This document shows, piece after piece, positions 1 through 9,082 of a DNA stretch of 64,000 bases. The DNA is from Candidatus Ideonella esbjergensis (lineage in GTDB: Bacteria > Pseudomonadota > Gammaproteobacteria > Burkholderiales > Burkholderiaceae_C). Where the stretch lies: the NCBI GenBank assembly GCA_016710065.1, contig JADJLP010000002.1, positions 62,001 through 126,000 on the forward strand, read 5' to 3'. Both the position numbers and the translations under genes were made by a program. Each line of letters begins with the position of its first letter. Position 1 is the first letter of the stretch. A model generated the notes under the pieces. That model was not told the DNA's origin, did no database searches, and saw nothing but the letters and a program-made list of their open reading frames with translations.

Positions 1-1859
1 GCCGGCAGGTTCAGGATGGTCTCGATCTCGTTCGCCGCCATGCGGCCCACCGGGATGCCGGTCCACTCGGCCACCACGCTGGCGATGGCCTGGAAATCCA
101 CCGTGGGCAGGATCAGCGGGCGCTCGCCCTGCAGGGCCGCCAGTTCGTCCTGCACGGTCTTGAGCTCGGCCAGCAGGGCGTTGCGGTCTTCGGCGCTGAG
201 CACCGCAGAGGGGGCGGCGGCTTCGGCGGCGGGGGCCTCGGCGGGCGTTGCAGCGGGCGCTGCGGCGGCCGCCTGGTTGGCACTCTGCTCCAGTGCGCTG
301 CCCGTGCCCTCCACCGGTGCCGCACCGGCACGCAGCTTGGCGCGCAGGGCCAGCAAGCGGTCCACCAGCGCACGCTCGGCGGCCCAGCGGGTTTGCAGTT
401 CATCGAGACGCTTGTGCTCGGCGGCGAGGGCTTCTCGCACCGAGGCCTCGCGCTCGGCGGTGTCGATGCCGATGGCCGCCTCGCGGCCGATGATGGCCTG
501 CTCGGTTTCCAGTGATTCGATGCGGCGCTGGCTGTCGTCCACCTCGGCGGGCGTGGCGTGCAGGCTGATGGCCACGCGGGCGCAGGCGGTGTCGAGCAGG
601 CTCACCGACTTGTCGGGCAACTGGCGCGCCGGGATGTAGCGGTGGCTGAGCTTCACCGCAGCCTCCAGCGCTTCATCCAGGATCTGCACCTTGTGGTGCT
701 GCTCCATGGTGCTGGCTACGCCGCGCATCATCAGGATGGCCTTGGGCTCGGTCGGCTCATCGACCGTGATGGACTGGAAGCGCCGGGTGAGGGCCGGGTC
801 TTTCTCGATGTGCTTCTTGTACTCGGCGAAGGTGGTGGCGCCGATGGTGCGCAGCTGGCCGCGCGCCAATGCCGGCTTGAGCAGGTTGGCGGCATCGCCC
901 GTGCCAGCCGCACCGCCTGCGCCCACCAACGTGTGGGTTTCGTCGATGAACAGGATGATGGGCTTCTCGCTGGCCTGCACCTCGTCGATCACCGAGCGCA
1001 GCCGCTGCTCGAACTCGCCCTTCATGCTGGCACCGGCCTGCAGCAGGCCCACGTCGAGCACGCGCAGCACCACGTCCTTGAGCGAAGGCGGCACGTCGCC
1101 GCGCACGATGCGCTGGGCAAAACCCTCCACCACGGCGGTCTTGCCCACGCCGGCCTCGCCGACCAGGATGGGGTTGTTCTGGCGCCGGCGCATGAGGATG
1201 TCCACCACCTGGCGGATCTCTTCGTCGCGGCCGACGATCGGGTCCATCTTGCCGCCGCGGGCCTGGGCGGTGAGGTCGGTGGTGAAGCGCTGCAGCGCCT
1301 CTTGCTTGCCCATGGCGGCCGGGGCAATGGCGTCGCTGGCTTCACCAGGTGCAGCGCCACTCTCGCTGGCGCTGCTTTGCGCCTCGGGCGAATCGGCCAG
1401 GAGGGTGTGGAACTTGGCGCACAGATCGTCCACCGGCACGCGCTCGAATTCACGCGAGACACCGGCCAGCGCACCGCGCAGCGAGGCGGTCTTGAGCAGG
1501 CCCACCAGCAGGTGCCCGGTGCGCACCTGGCGCTCACCGAACATCAGCGAGGCATAGACCCAGCCGCGTTCGACCGCGCTGTCCACAAAGCTGGAGATGT
1601 CGTTGATCGATGCGGCGCCGCGCGGCAGCCGGTCGAGCGCGTTGGTGAGGGCGGTGGCCAGCGCGGCGGTGTCGAGCTCGTAGTGCTTGACGATGCGGGC
1701 CAGGTCGCTGTCGGGCGCGTTGAGGATCTGCTGCAGCCAGTGCTGCAGCTCCACGAAGGGGTTGCCGCGCAGCTTGCAGAACACGGTGGCGCCCTCCATG
1801 GCCTTGTAGGCGATGGGTGAGAGCTTGCCGAACGAGGCGGTGCGTGAGATGTCGGCCAT
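1..1859 (-). CDS. tssH: TssH/ClpV, type VI secretion AAA+ ATPase (3' end cut by window edge)
   Basis: ClpB-like unfoldase that disassembles the contracted TssB-TssC sheath in the cytoplasm so that the secretion machine can be rebuilt. About 620 residues are visible: the N-terminal repeat domain, a first AAA module with Walker A GEAGVGKT (about residue 232) and Walker B ILFIDETH (about 300), and the alanine-rich middle domain. The second AAA module lies beyond the left edge. The ATG at 1859 follows an AGAGGGAGA ribosome site and lies about 20 nt after the tssG stop, so it is the last visible gene of the operon. The neighbourhood of TssA-TssG separates ClpV from housekeeping ClpB. Confidence 0.96.
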   Translation of the reverse strand, partial: MADISRTASFGKLSPIAYKAMEGATVFCKLRGNPFVELQHWLQQILNAPDSDLARIVKHYELDTAALATALTNALDRLPRGAASINDISSFVDSAVERGWVYASLMFGERQVRTGHLLVGLLKTASLRGALAGVSREFERVPVDDLCAKFHTLLADSPEAQSSASESGAAPGEASDAIAPAAMGKQEALQRFTTDLTAQARGGKMDPIVGRDEEIRQVVDILMRRRQNNPILVGEAGVGKTAVVEGFAQRIVRGDVPPSLKDVVLRVLDVGLLQAGASMKGEFEQRLRSVIDEVQASEKPIILFIDETHTLVGAGGAAGTGDAANLLKPALARGQLRTIGATTFAEYKKHIEKDPALTRRFQSITVDEPTEPKAILMMRGVASTMEQHHKVQILDEALEAAVKLSHRYIPARQLPDKSVSLLDTACARVAISLHATPAEVDDSQRRIESLETEQAIIGREAAIGIDTAEREASVREALAAEHKRLDELQTRWAAERALVDRLLALRAKLRAGAAPVEGTGSALEQSANQAAAAAPAATPAEAPAAEAAAPSAVLSAEDRNALLAELKTVQDELAALQGERPLILPTVDFQAIASVVAEWTGIPVGRMAANEIETILNLP

Positions 1860-1880
1860 GGGGTGTCTCCCTCTGAGGTG

Positions 1881-3026
1881 TCAGGTGCGGCGCAGCAGGA
1901 ACGAGGTTTCGGGGCGGATGCGCAGCGCCTGGGGTTCGGCGGCGGCCTTGGTGGCGGTGTTGGCGGCGGCGGCAGGCCGGCGGCCCAGCCAGGTGCTCAC
2001 GCCCAGACGCACGCCCTGACCACCAACGCCATCAACGCGGCCCGCACGGCCCAGTTGCGGCGCAGGCTTGGCATCGGCGCGGAGCGTGAGTTGCAGCTCC
2101 CAGCGCATCTCCACCCCCACCAGCACGCTCATCCAGTCCTTCAGCTCGCGCCAGGCGCTGCCGCCGGGCAGGAAGGCATCGTGCTGCGCACGGGTGAGCG
2201 GGCCCAGGCAGAGGCGAAAGCGGTACTGCCGGTCCCACACGCGGGTGCCGGCGTTGGCGCTGCGGCCCAGCTCGGCGCGTGGCGCAAGCGCGCGCTCGGC
2301 GCGGTTGCGCGCAAAGCCCAGGCGCGAGTGGTCTTGCTGGTCCATGCTGAGCCAGTGGCCCACATGCGGCACCACCTGCACCGGTACCCTGAAATGCTGG
2401 CGCAGCACCTTGCACAGGCGCTCAGGGTGCTGGCTGCGCTGCGAGATCAGGCCGGCCTGGTGGGCCAGCGTGGTGGCGCCCAGGCTGCCCGCTTGCCCGG
2501 GCAGGCCGGTGGCCGAGCCCAGCCAGGCCAGGTAGCGGTCGGCCTGCGGGCGGTCGCGGTGCACCGCGGGCTGGCCCTGCGCCCAGGCGCGGTAGAACAG
2601 GCTCAGCAAGCGGTGGTGGAACAGATCGAGAAAGTGCGCGGCCGCCGGGTCGCCGTGGTGGTGCAGGCGCTCGCGCACGTACTCGGTGAAGTGCAGCGGC
2701 ATGGGGCCGTGCGGGCCCATCAGGCCAAAGAAGCGCACCAGCAGCCGGTGCGTGCCGTCGGCCTTGGCCTGCAGAGCAGCGAGCGAGGCCGGGGCGAAGT
2801 CGAGTTCGGGCGCCTGGCCCAGCCGCAGTGCCTCCTGCAGGGGCCGCAGCGCCTCGCCGGTGCGCGGCTGCTGCGGGCGCAGCGTGTCGATGCGGCGGAT
2901 CAGCGCGAAGAAGTCATGGGCCCAGGGCTCGTCATGCACCGCTTGCAGCAGCTGGCCCAGGGCCTGTTCGCGCCAGGCGGCGTCGCCGGCCAACGCGGCC
3001 GGCACGGGGGCGTTGGCGCGGCTCAC
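1881..3026 (-). CDS. tssG: TssG, type VI secretion baseplate protein
   Basis: Baseplate wedge component that works with TssE, TssF and TssK to nucleate the sheath. The 381-residue length fits the TssG/VasB/ImpH family, and the conserved stretch around FFGLMGPHGPMPLHFTEY (about residues 98-116) is typical of it. The start overlaps the tssF stop by 4 bp, which implies translational coupling. The last 50 residues are alanine- and arginine-rich and low in complexity, ending ETSFLLRRT. Confidence 0.95.
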   Translation of the reverse strand: MSRANAPVPAALAGDAAWREQALGQLLQAVHDEPWAHDFFALIRRIDTLRPQQPRTGEALRPLQEALRLGQAPELDFAPASLAALQAKADGTHRLLVRFFGLMGPHGPMPLHFTEYVRERLHHHGDPAAAHFLDLFHHRLLSLFYRAWAQGQPAVHRDRPQADRYLAWLGSATGLPGQAGSLGATTLAHQAGLISQRSQHPERLCKVLRQHFRVPVQVVPHVGHWLSMDQQDHSRLGFARNRAERALAPRAELGRSANAGTRVWDRQYRFRLCLGPLTRAQHDAFLPGGSAWRELKDWMSVLVGVEMRWELQLTLRADAKPAPQLGRAGRVDGVGGQGVRLGVSTWLGRRPAAAANTATKAAAEPQALRIRPETSFLLRRT

Positions 3027-4900
3027 AGCATGGGCCTCAGGCCGATGCGCGGCGGCCAGCGCATCACCTGGCCGCGCTGCGCGCTCACCAGCGTGAGCTG
3101 GGTGAAGCTGTTGATGGCAGCCTGGCGGGCCAGCAGGGTCTCGATCACGCTGGCCAGCAGGAAGGCGCTGGCGCCCTGGAAGGACTGCTCGTCCACTTCG
3201 AGCTCCAGCTCCACGCCATTGCCAAAGCTGAGCGGCCCCTTGAACGGCAGCCGCCGCACCACGGGCCTGGCCTTGAGTGAGCGCAGCCCTTCGGCCTGGT
3301 GGGCCCAGGCCACGTCGTTGGGCGGGCCGTGCAGCGTGAGCAGCTCGCGCAGCGCGGCGGCATTGGCCAAGGGGTCATCGCCCAGCGCGATCTGGTTGCG
3401 GGTGACCTGCGCCACCAGCTGCCAGCCGGCCCGGCCCGCAGGCTGGCGCGATACGGGTCGCGTGGGCCCGCGCATGCAGTACACGGCCGAGACCGGGCCG
3501 GGTGTGTCCAGCCGCCAGGCCTTGGCGCCGCCGCCCGCGCCTTGCGGCAGCAGCACCGGCAGATCGCGGTTGGTGACCCAGGCGTTGAGTGAGAGCTGGC
3601 GCAGCGATTCGCGGTAGGGCCCATGGCTGCCATCGGACAGCGAGATGAAGACCTCTTCACCCAGGTACGAGGGCACGCGCGAACCATGCTGGCGCTGCTT
3701 GTCGGTGGGCCGGCGCGGCTCACGGCGGAAGGTGTAGCAACTGCCCGAGGCACCCCCCTCGTGCGTGCTGCTGTAGAGCGGCTGAAAGGCCACGGTGCCC
3801 TCAGGCCCGGCGCTGTGGCCCTGAACCTCGACCAGGCTGTGCACCTCGTAGTCCATCGGCCGGGTGCGGTCGGGCACGGCGTGGTATTCCCAGGTGCCGG
3901 GGCTGAGCATCACGCGGTCCAGCCGCTTGCGAAACAGGTTGATGGCGGGTGTGCAGTGCAGTGCCAGGCTGCCAGCGTCCACCAGAGGCTCCAGGCCGGC
4001 GTCGGCACGGCCAAACAGCAGCACCAACTCCACCTCGGGCCCGCTCACGCTTGCCAGGCGCGCCGCCAGGTCGGTGACTTCGAAGAACAGCAAACGCTGC
4101 GGCATCGCGGCCAGTTCTTGCAGCAGCCGGTTGCCCGAAAAGCTGCGCTGGCTCTCGGGCAGCAGTGCCTGGCCGTGCTCGGAGCCCAGGGGCTGCACGC
4201 TCTCGGCGTCCCGCCAGCGCCCGGCGATGTCAGTGGCCGAGCCATCGGACACATAGCTGCCCAGCACCGTGCCCAGCAGCAACTCGTGCAGGCGGAAGGC
4301 CACGTCATCGGGCGCGCTGAGATAGAAGGCCAGCCGGTCCAGGCGCAACTGCGACAGGTTGAGCCCGCCGCCGGCCCGCAGCTTGATGCGCAGGCCGCCG
4401 CGCGTGGCGCGCGCTGGCGGCAGGCGGTTGAGGCTCAGGTCGGGCGCGCTGCTGAAGTACTGCACCGCAGCGATCTCCAGCGGCCACAGCGTCACCTCGT
4501 GCGCGGTGCTGAACTCGCACAGCGTGTCCTGTCCGCGCGGCAGCGTGGAGTGCACGGCGCTGCCGCGCGGCACCACATAGCCCTGGGCCAGGTTGGGGTC
4601 GGCGGTGTCCACGGCCAGGCGCGCCACCATCATCGAGGGCACCGGCGCCAGGAAGTTGGGGTAGATGGATTCCAGCAGCTGTGCAATCAGCCGTGGCTGC
4701 TCGGCGTCGAGCTTGAGCCGAACGCGCGCGGCCAGGAAGGCAAAGCCTTCGAGCAGGCGCTCGACATAGGGGTCGGCCACCTCCACGCTGTCCAGTGCCA
4801 GGCGTGCGGCGATCTTGGGGTGCTCGCGCGCGAACTCGCCGCCCATCTCCTTCAGGTGGGCCAGCTCGTCCTGGTAGAGGCGGGTGAAATGCGGGTCCAT
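3023..4900 (-). CDS. tssF: TssF, type VI secretion baseplate protein
   Basis: Baseplate wedge protein of the TssF/VasA/ImpG family. I chose the ATG at 4900, which gives MDPHFTRLYQDELAHLKEMG, the usual family start; the frame stays open 45 nt further up but adds only a proline-rich run. At about 625 residues it has family length. The motif DPYVERLLEGFAFLAARVRLKLD near residue 50 is diagnostic. It lies 13 nt after tssE and overlaps tssG by 4 bp, so tssE-F-G are probably made together as a baseplate subcomplex. Confidence 0.96.
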   Translation of the reverse strand: MDPHFTRLYQDELAHLKEMGGEFAREHPKIAARLALDSVEVADPYVERLLEGFAFLAARVRLKLDAEQPRLIAQLLESIYPNFLAPVPSMMVARLAVDTADPNLAQGYVVPRGSAVHSTLPRGQDTLCEFSTAHEVTLWPLEIAAVQYFSSAPDLSLNRLPPARATRGGLRIKLRAGGGLNLSQLRLDRLAFYLSAPDDVAFRLHELLLGTVLGSYVSDGSATDIAGRWRDAESVQPLGSEHGQALLPESQRSFSGNRLLQELAAMPQRLLFFEVTDLAARLASVSGPEVELVLLFGRADAGLEPLVDAGSLALHCTPAINLFRKRLDRVMLSPGTWEYHAVPDRTRPMDYEVHSLVEVQGHSAGPEGTVAFQPLYSSTHEGGASGSCYTFRREPRRPTDKQRQHGSRVPSYLGEEVFISLSDGSHGPYRESLRQLSLNAWVTNRDLPVLLPQGAGGGAKAWRLDTPGPVSAVYCMRGPTRPVSRQPAGRAGWQLVAQVTRNQIALGDDPLANAAALRELLTLHGPPNDVAWAHQAEGLRSLKARPVVRRLPFKGPLSFGNGVELELEVDEQSFQGASAFLLASVIETLLARQAAINSFTQLTLVSAQRGQVMRWPPRIGLRPML

Positions 4901-4913
4901 CGTGGGTTTGGGC

Positions 4914-5423
4914 TCAGGCGGGGCGGATGGTGGTGGCCGCCGCACCGTCGCGCACCTCCACCTGGCCGGCTTCCAGATCGAGCCGGGTGCGCAGCAGGAT
5001 TTCCAGCGGCACGGGCTGGGCCCACATGTGGCCGCGGATCTCGAACTCGATCAGGTTGTGGGTGTCGAGCACGCTGCCGGCCTCGAGCGCCGTCACCACC
5101 AATGTCTCGGGCAGGATGCGTGGCTCAAAGCGGCGTATGGCCTGTGCGATGGTGCGCTCCAGCTCGTGCACATCCAGGCGCGAGACGCGCTGGCCGGCCA
5201 GCGGCGGCAGGCCGAAGTTCAGCACGCTGGCGGCGATGTCGGGGTGCTCCTCCACCCACGAGGGCTGGTTCTGCGTGGCGTTGAACAGCCAGCCCAGGTC
5301 GCGCAGCACGGCCTGGCGCAGCTGCTGCTTGTTCATCACCCGTCGGGTTTCCGATTCGCTGGTTTCGTGGGGCGCTTCGTCGGTCAGGCGGTCGAGCAGT
5401 GCCGGCTGAAGGCGATCACTCAT
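4914..5423 (-). CDS. tssE: TssE, gp25-like type VI baseplate protein
   Basis: Small baseplate protein related to phage T4 gp25, which primes sheath polymerisation. The start at 5423 gives MSDRLQPALLDRLTD, the classic TssE N-terminus; an upstream in-frame ATG at 5471 lies in a repeat and was not chosen. The protein has about 169 residues. The gp25 core includes LNFGLPPLAG and the E-R-x-I-x-x-A-I-x-x-F-E-P-R region (about residues 110-125). It is separated from tagJ by 144 nt containing two copies of an intergenic repeat, unlike the tight spacing of the rest of the cluster. Confidence 0.94.
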   Translation of the reverse strand: MSDRLQPALLDRLTDEAPHETSESETRRVMNKQQLRQAVLRDLGWLFNATQNQPSWVEEHPDIAASVLNFGLPPLAGQRVSRLDVHELERTIAQAIRRFEPRILPETLVVTALEAGSVLDTHNLIEFEIRGHMWAQPVPLEILLRTRLDLEAGQVEVRDGAAATTIRPA

Positions 5424-5433
5424 CGGGCCCCCA

Positions 5434-5566
5434 AGACGCTGCGCGTCGCCCCCCCGAGGGGGAGCGAGCACCTTCGGAACGGCCGTGCGGTGGACATGTG
5501 ATCCCCCCAGACGCTGCGCGTCGCCCCCCCAGGGGGAGCGAGCACCTTCGGAGCGGCCGTGCGGTG
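5434..5566. repeat. Two tandem copies of a GC-rich intergenic repeat
   Basis: Two nearly identical units of about 58 bp lie at 5434-5492 and 5509-5566, filling the gap between tagJ and tssE. Each begins AGACGCTGCGCGTCG, has a central run of C then G that can pair, and ends GGCCGTGCGGTG. They differ by one indel and about two substitutions. The C-run/G-run palindrome can form a strong RNA hairpin. A shorter relative (CCCCGAGGGGG) occurs near 59855. Confidence 0.8.
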
Positions 5567-5567
5567 C

Positions 5568-6386
5568 TCACGCCACGCCCTGGCCACTCGGTGGCGGGTC
5601 CAGTGTGATCTGCCGCACTTCCAGCAGGCCCAGCTCCGTCGCGTCGGTGGCCAGCACGCGCTGGCCCAGGCCGCGGTATTGATCCGCCGCCAACGGTAGC
5701 CAATCGGTCTTGCGCGACATCTGCAGCGCCGCATCGGCCACCTCGGTGCTGCCGGCGTAGCGCACCGGCAGCAGGGCCACGGTGTCGCCGCCGCTGGTGA
5801 AGGTGAGGTGGGCGGGGGCCCACACCAGGTCGCGCAGATCGGCCACCGGCTCAATGTTGATCTGCGAAAGGTGCATGAAGGGCAGCCAGCCGTAGCGGCC
5901 GTTGATCACCACCTCCAGCACCGGGCCCAGGCGCGAATCGGCGTCGGCGATCCATTCGAAACGCTGGTCGTTGATCTGGCCTGCGCTGGTAGGCGCTTCT
6001 TCAAGCGCCAGCGCGCGTTCGGCGGCCGCCTGCTCGGGGTGGCCCTGGGCGTCGAACAGCAGGGCCTGGGCGAGGCGCGCCACCCAGTGGGCCGGCGGGC
6101 CGAACACATGCGGCGTTGCACGGCCGGCAAACACGGCCTCGCGAACGGTCTCGCATTGCACGGCGGGCAAGTAGGTGTTGGTCATGGCCAGCGTGCCGGC
6201 GTCCATGTCGCCACAGACCTTGAGCTGGTCCAGCGCACGCTGCCACTGGCCCAGCAGGGCCAGCAGCTGGAACAAGAAGATGCGCAGTTTCACATCGCCG
6301 GCGTTGCCGCGCACCTGCTTTTGCAGCGCGGCCAGCGCGGCGGCGGGGTCGCCGGCGGCCAGGAGCTCTTGGGGTGTGGTGCTCAT
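5568..6386 (-). CDS. tagJ: TagJ/ImpE-family type VI accessory protein
   Basis: ImpE/TagJ-type protein of 272 residues. In characterised systems TagJ binds the TssB N-terminus and ClpV and modulates sheath recycling. The N-terminal third is helical and TPR-like (QELLAAGDPAAALAALQKQV; LRIFLFQLLALLGQWQRALDQL). The rest holds the family core (RFEWIADADSRLGPVLEVVINGRY, about residues 142-165). The stop lies in front of the duplicated intergenic repeat, and the start is 2 nt after the second hcp gene, so it is transcribed with hcp. Confidence 0.9.
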   Translation of the reverse strand: MSTTPQELLAAGDPAAALAALQKQVRGNAGDVKLRIFLFQLLALLGQWQRALDQLKVCGDMDAGTLAMTNTYLPAVQCETVREAVFAGRATPHVFGPPAHWVARLAQALLFDAQGHPEQAAAERALALEEAPTSAGQINDQRFEWIADADSRLGPVLEVVINGRYGWLPFMHLSQINIEPVADLRDLVWAPAHLTFTSGGDTVALLPVRYAGSTEVADAALQMSRKTDWLPLAADQYRGLGQRVLATDATELGLLEVRQITLDPPPSGQGVA

Positions 6387-6388
6387 GG

Positions 6389-6901
6389 TCAGGCCGGCAG
6401 GATTTCGTCCATGAACATGGAGCTGCCCGAGCGCAGACCGGTGGACTTTTGCGGCTTGTATTCCACCTCCACCTTGTTGAAGGCGATGGCCACCGTCTCG
6501 TGCGTGCCGCCCGTTTCATCGCCCACGTGTTGCACCGAGGTGATGCGTGCCCCCGCGAGCTTGATGATGAAGTAGTCGTCCTGCTGCCCCCCGGCGCGGC
6601 GCAGGGTGAGCTTGGCTTCCTTGACCTCGTCGTTGGTGGCCAGTGCCGACATCAGCGCCGTGGTGGCGGCGTCCACCCGCTTGTGGATGGTGAGCGCGGT
6701 GTACGAGCGACGGCCTGTGGCCTGGGTGCTGCCCACGGCCGAGGCGGCGGTCAGGCCCCAGTTCCAGCCGACGACCGCGATGTCGTCGGTGTGCCCTTCC
6801 GACACCACCTCGCCTTTGATCTTGCCAGCGCGCTTGGTTTGCACGTGCAGGTAGGCGTCGGCCTCGGAGCCGATGTCGAGTTCTCTCATTGCGACAGCCA
6901 T
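6389..6901 (-). CDS. Hcp-family type VI tube protein, second copy
   Basis: Hcp hexamers form the inner tube expelled by the sheath. This 170-residue paralogue (MAVAMRELDIGSEADAYLHV) keeps the Hcp signatures KIKGEVVSEGHTDDIAVVGWNWGL and VEVEYKPQ. An AGAGGG site five bases before the ATG at 6901 supports this start. It sits directly between the other hcp and tagJ and is clearly diverged from it (different N-terminus, VAFN-x-V-E-V-E-Y end), so it may be a specialised tube or tip-associated subunit rather than a recent duplicate. Confidence 0.92.
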   Translation of the reverse strand: MAVAMRELDIGSEADAYLHVQTKRAGKIKGEVVSEGHTDDIAVVGWNWGLTAASAVGSTQATGRRSYTALTIHKRVDAATTALMSALATNDEVKEAKLTLRRAGGQQDDYFIIKLAGARITSVQHVGDETGGTHETVAIAFNKVEVEYKPQKSTGLRSGSSMFMDEILPA

Positions 6902-7004
6902 GGCGACCCTCTATGGAACAGACGTCGTGTCGCTGGCGCGAACACCCGCCACGGGCGAGTGCGCAATGCACCCGGCCGTGGGCTCTTTCCAGCGCGGGGC
7001 GTGG

Positions 7005-7481
7005 TCAGGTGATCTTGGTGGTCTTGACGTTCCAGCCGAACTTCACTTCGCCGCCCACGCCGCCCTTTTCGTCCTGCGGCTTGTAGGCGAACTCGATTTC
7101 GGCGTAGCTCATGCTGACGTCCTCGACGATGCCACCGTCCTGGTCGGCCGAGGGTTTGACGCTGGTGATGAAGACCTCTTTCATCGTCACCTTGAGGAAG
7201 TCTTTCTGGCCTTCGCCCGACTTGCTGGCGCTGACCGTGGCTTCCTTGAAGTGCATGCCCTGGGCGCACTTCTTGGCCAGTACCGGCGAGGCTTTGTCAT
7301 AGACGTGCTGGAAGCTCAGCACGCCAGGCTGAGCCTTGCCCTTGCCGCTGCCGCCGCCCTGCACGGCACTGGCGTTTTCCACGCTCCAGTCCCAGCTCAG
7401 AACTTCGATTTCGCCCTTGTGGTCGACGTGGGTGGCTTCGCCCTCCACGCCGTCGAATTTGATGTGGGTGTCTATGGCCAT
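7005..7481 (-). CDS. hcp: Hcp, type VI secretion tube protein
   Basis: Canonical 158-residue Hcp. The N-terminus MAIDTHIKFDGVEGEATH and the YAEIEFAYKPQ strand near the C-terminus are family hallmarks. Hcp is secreted and stacks inside the TssB-TssC sheath. The start follows AGGAGCAAG at good spacing. It lies 48 nt after tssC in the same direction, the usual tssB-tssC-hcp order. Confidence 0.95.
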   Translation of the reverse strand: MAIDTHIKFDGVEGEATHVDHKGEIEVLSWDWSVENASAVQGGGSGKGKAQPGVLSFQHVYDKASPVLAKKCAQGMHFKEATVSASKSGEGQKDFLKVTMKEVFITSVKPSADQDGGIVEDVSMSYAEIEFAYKPQDEKGGVGGEVKFGWNVKTTKIT

Positions 7482-7529
7482 GGTGTCTTGCTCCTGAAAG
7501 GGGATGGGGGGTGATAACGACCGAAGGGA

Positions 7530-9023
7530 TTACTGCTTTTGTGAAGGCAGCTTGGAAACCAGCCGCAAGGACACCGTCAGCCCTTCGAGCTGATAGTGCG
7601 GCCGCAAGAAGAACTTGGAGGTGTAGTAGCCGGGGTTGCCGGGAATCTCTTCCACCACCACTTCCGCCGCTGCCAGCGGCTTCTGCGCCTTGACCACGTC
7701 AGACGAATTGGCGGGGTCGCCGTCGACGTAGTTCATGATCCAGTTGTTCAGGTATTGCTCCATCGCGCCGCGTTCCTTGAACGAGCCAATCTTGTCGCGC
7801 ACGATGCACTTGAGGTAGTGCGCAAAGCGGCAGCAGGCGAACAGGTAAGGCAGGCGGGCGGCCAGGTTGGCGTTGGCCGAGGCATCCGGGTCGTCGTACT
7901 CGGCCGGCTTTTGCAGCGATTGGGCACCGATGAAGGCGGCGAAATCGCTGTTCTTGCGGTGCACCACCGGCATGAAGCCGTTCTTGGCCAACTCGGCCTC
8001 GCGCCGGTCGCTGATGGCGATCTCGGTGGGGCACTTCATGTCCACGCCGCCGTCGTCGGTGGGAAAGGTGTGGGCCGGCAGGCCTTCCACTGCGCCACCA
8101 CTTTCCACACCGCGGATGCTGGTGCCCCAGCCGTAGAGCTTGTACGAGCGGTTGATGTTCACCGCCATGGCGTAGGCCGCGTTGGCCCAGGTGTACTTGG
8201 CGTGGTCGCCGCCTTCGGTGACTTCTTCAAAGTCAAAGGCCTCGACCGGGTTGGTCTTGGCGCCATAGGGCAGGCGCGAGAGAAAGCGCGGCATGGCCAA
8301 GCCGATGTAGCGCGCGTCTTCGGATTCGCGCAGCGAGCGCCAGCCGGCGTACTCGGGCGTGGTGAAGATCTTGGTCAGGTCGCGCGGGTTGGCCAGCTCC
8401 TGCCAGGAGCTCATCTGCATCAGCGTGGGGCCGGCAGCCGAAATGAAGGGCGCGTGCGCGGCGGCAGCGATCTTGCCCATCTCGCCCAGCAGTTCCACAT
8501 CGGGCGGGGTGTGGTCGAAGTAGTAGTCGCCCACCAGGCTGCCAAAGGGGTGACCGCCGAACTGGTCGTATTCCTCGGTGTAGACCTTGCGGAAGATGGG
8601 GCTCTGGTCCCAGGCCGTGCCCTTGTAGCGCTTGAGGGTCTTGCCCAGGTCGTTCTTGGAGATGTTGAGCACCTTGATCTTCAACATCTCGTCGGTCTCG
8701 GTGTTGTTGACCAGGTAGTGCAGGCCGCGCCAGGCGCTTTCCAGCTGCTGAAAATCAGCGTGATGCAGGATGGTGTTGACCTGTTCCGAGAGCTTGCGAT
8801 CCAGCTCGGCGATCATCGATTCGATCGACACGATCACATCCGAGCCGATAAGGTTGGTGCTGGCAAGCGCTTGCTGCGCCAGCGTTTGCACCGCCTGCTC
8901 GACGGCCGATTTGGCCTCGTCGCTCTTGGGTTTGAACTCCTTGTTCAGCAGGCCGGCAAGTTCGTTGCCTTCGAAGGTCACGCCTTGCAGCGTGCCAGCG
9001 GATTGGGTGGTGGCATCAACCAT
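7530..9023 (-). CDS. tssC: TssC, type VI contractile sheath large subunit
   Basis: Large sheath subunit (VipB), which forms the contractile cylinder with TssB. At 497 residues it is full length. The family core QLESAWRGLHYLVNNTETDEMLKIKVLN (about residues 92-120) and the C-terminal PGYYTSKFFLRPHYQLEGL are clearly present. It lies 59 nt downstream of tssB. Confidence 0.97.
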   Translation of the reverse strand: MVDATTQSAGTLQGVTFEGNELAGLLNKEFKPKSDEAKSAVEQAVQTLAQQALASTNLIGSDVIVSIESMIAELDRKLSEQVNTILHHADFQQLESAWRGLHYLVNNTETDEMLKIKVLNISKNDLGKTLKRYKGTAWDQSPIFRKVYTEEYDQFGGHPFGSLVGDYYFDHTPPDVELLGEMGKIAAAAHAPFISAAGPTLMQMSSWQELANPRDLTKIFTTPEYAGWRSLRESEDARYIGLAMPRFLSRLPYGAKTNPVEAFDFEEVTEGGDHAKYTWANAAYAMAVNINRSYKLYGWGTSIRGVESGGAVEGLPAHTFPTDDGGVDMKCPTEIAISDRREAELAKNGFMPVVHRKNSDFAAFIGAQSLQKPAEYDDPDASANANLAARLPYLFACCRFAHYLKCIVRDKIGSFKERGAMEQYLNNWIMNYVDGDPANSSDVVKAQKPLAAAEVVVEEIPGNPGYYTSKFFLRPHYQLEGLTVSLRLVSKLPSQKQ

Positions 9024-9082
9024 GGTGAGGCTCTCTCAGGTGGGCTTTGGATGGGGCGCTCAAAGGGCGGGGGCCGTGAGGC

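Noticed and set aside
558..1820. Long plus-strand open frame opposite tssH
   Set aside because: It mirrors the codon pattern of tssH, has Gly/Ala/His-rich noise-like translation, and shows no family features.
1863..5284. Long plus-strand open frames opposite tssE, tssF and tssG
   Set aside because: Antisense shadows in GC-rich coding DNA; the minus-strand genes are unmistakable.
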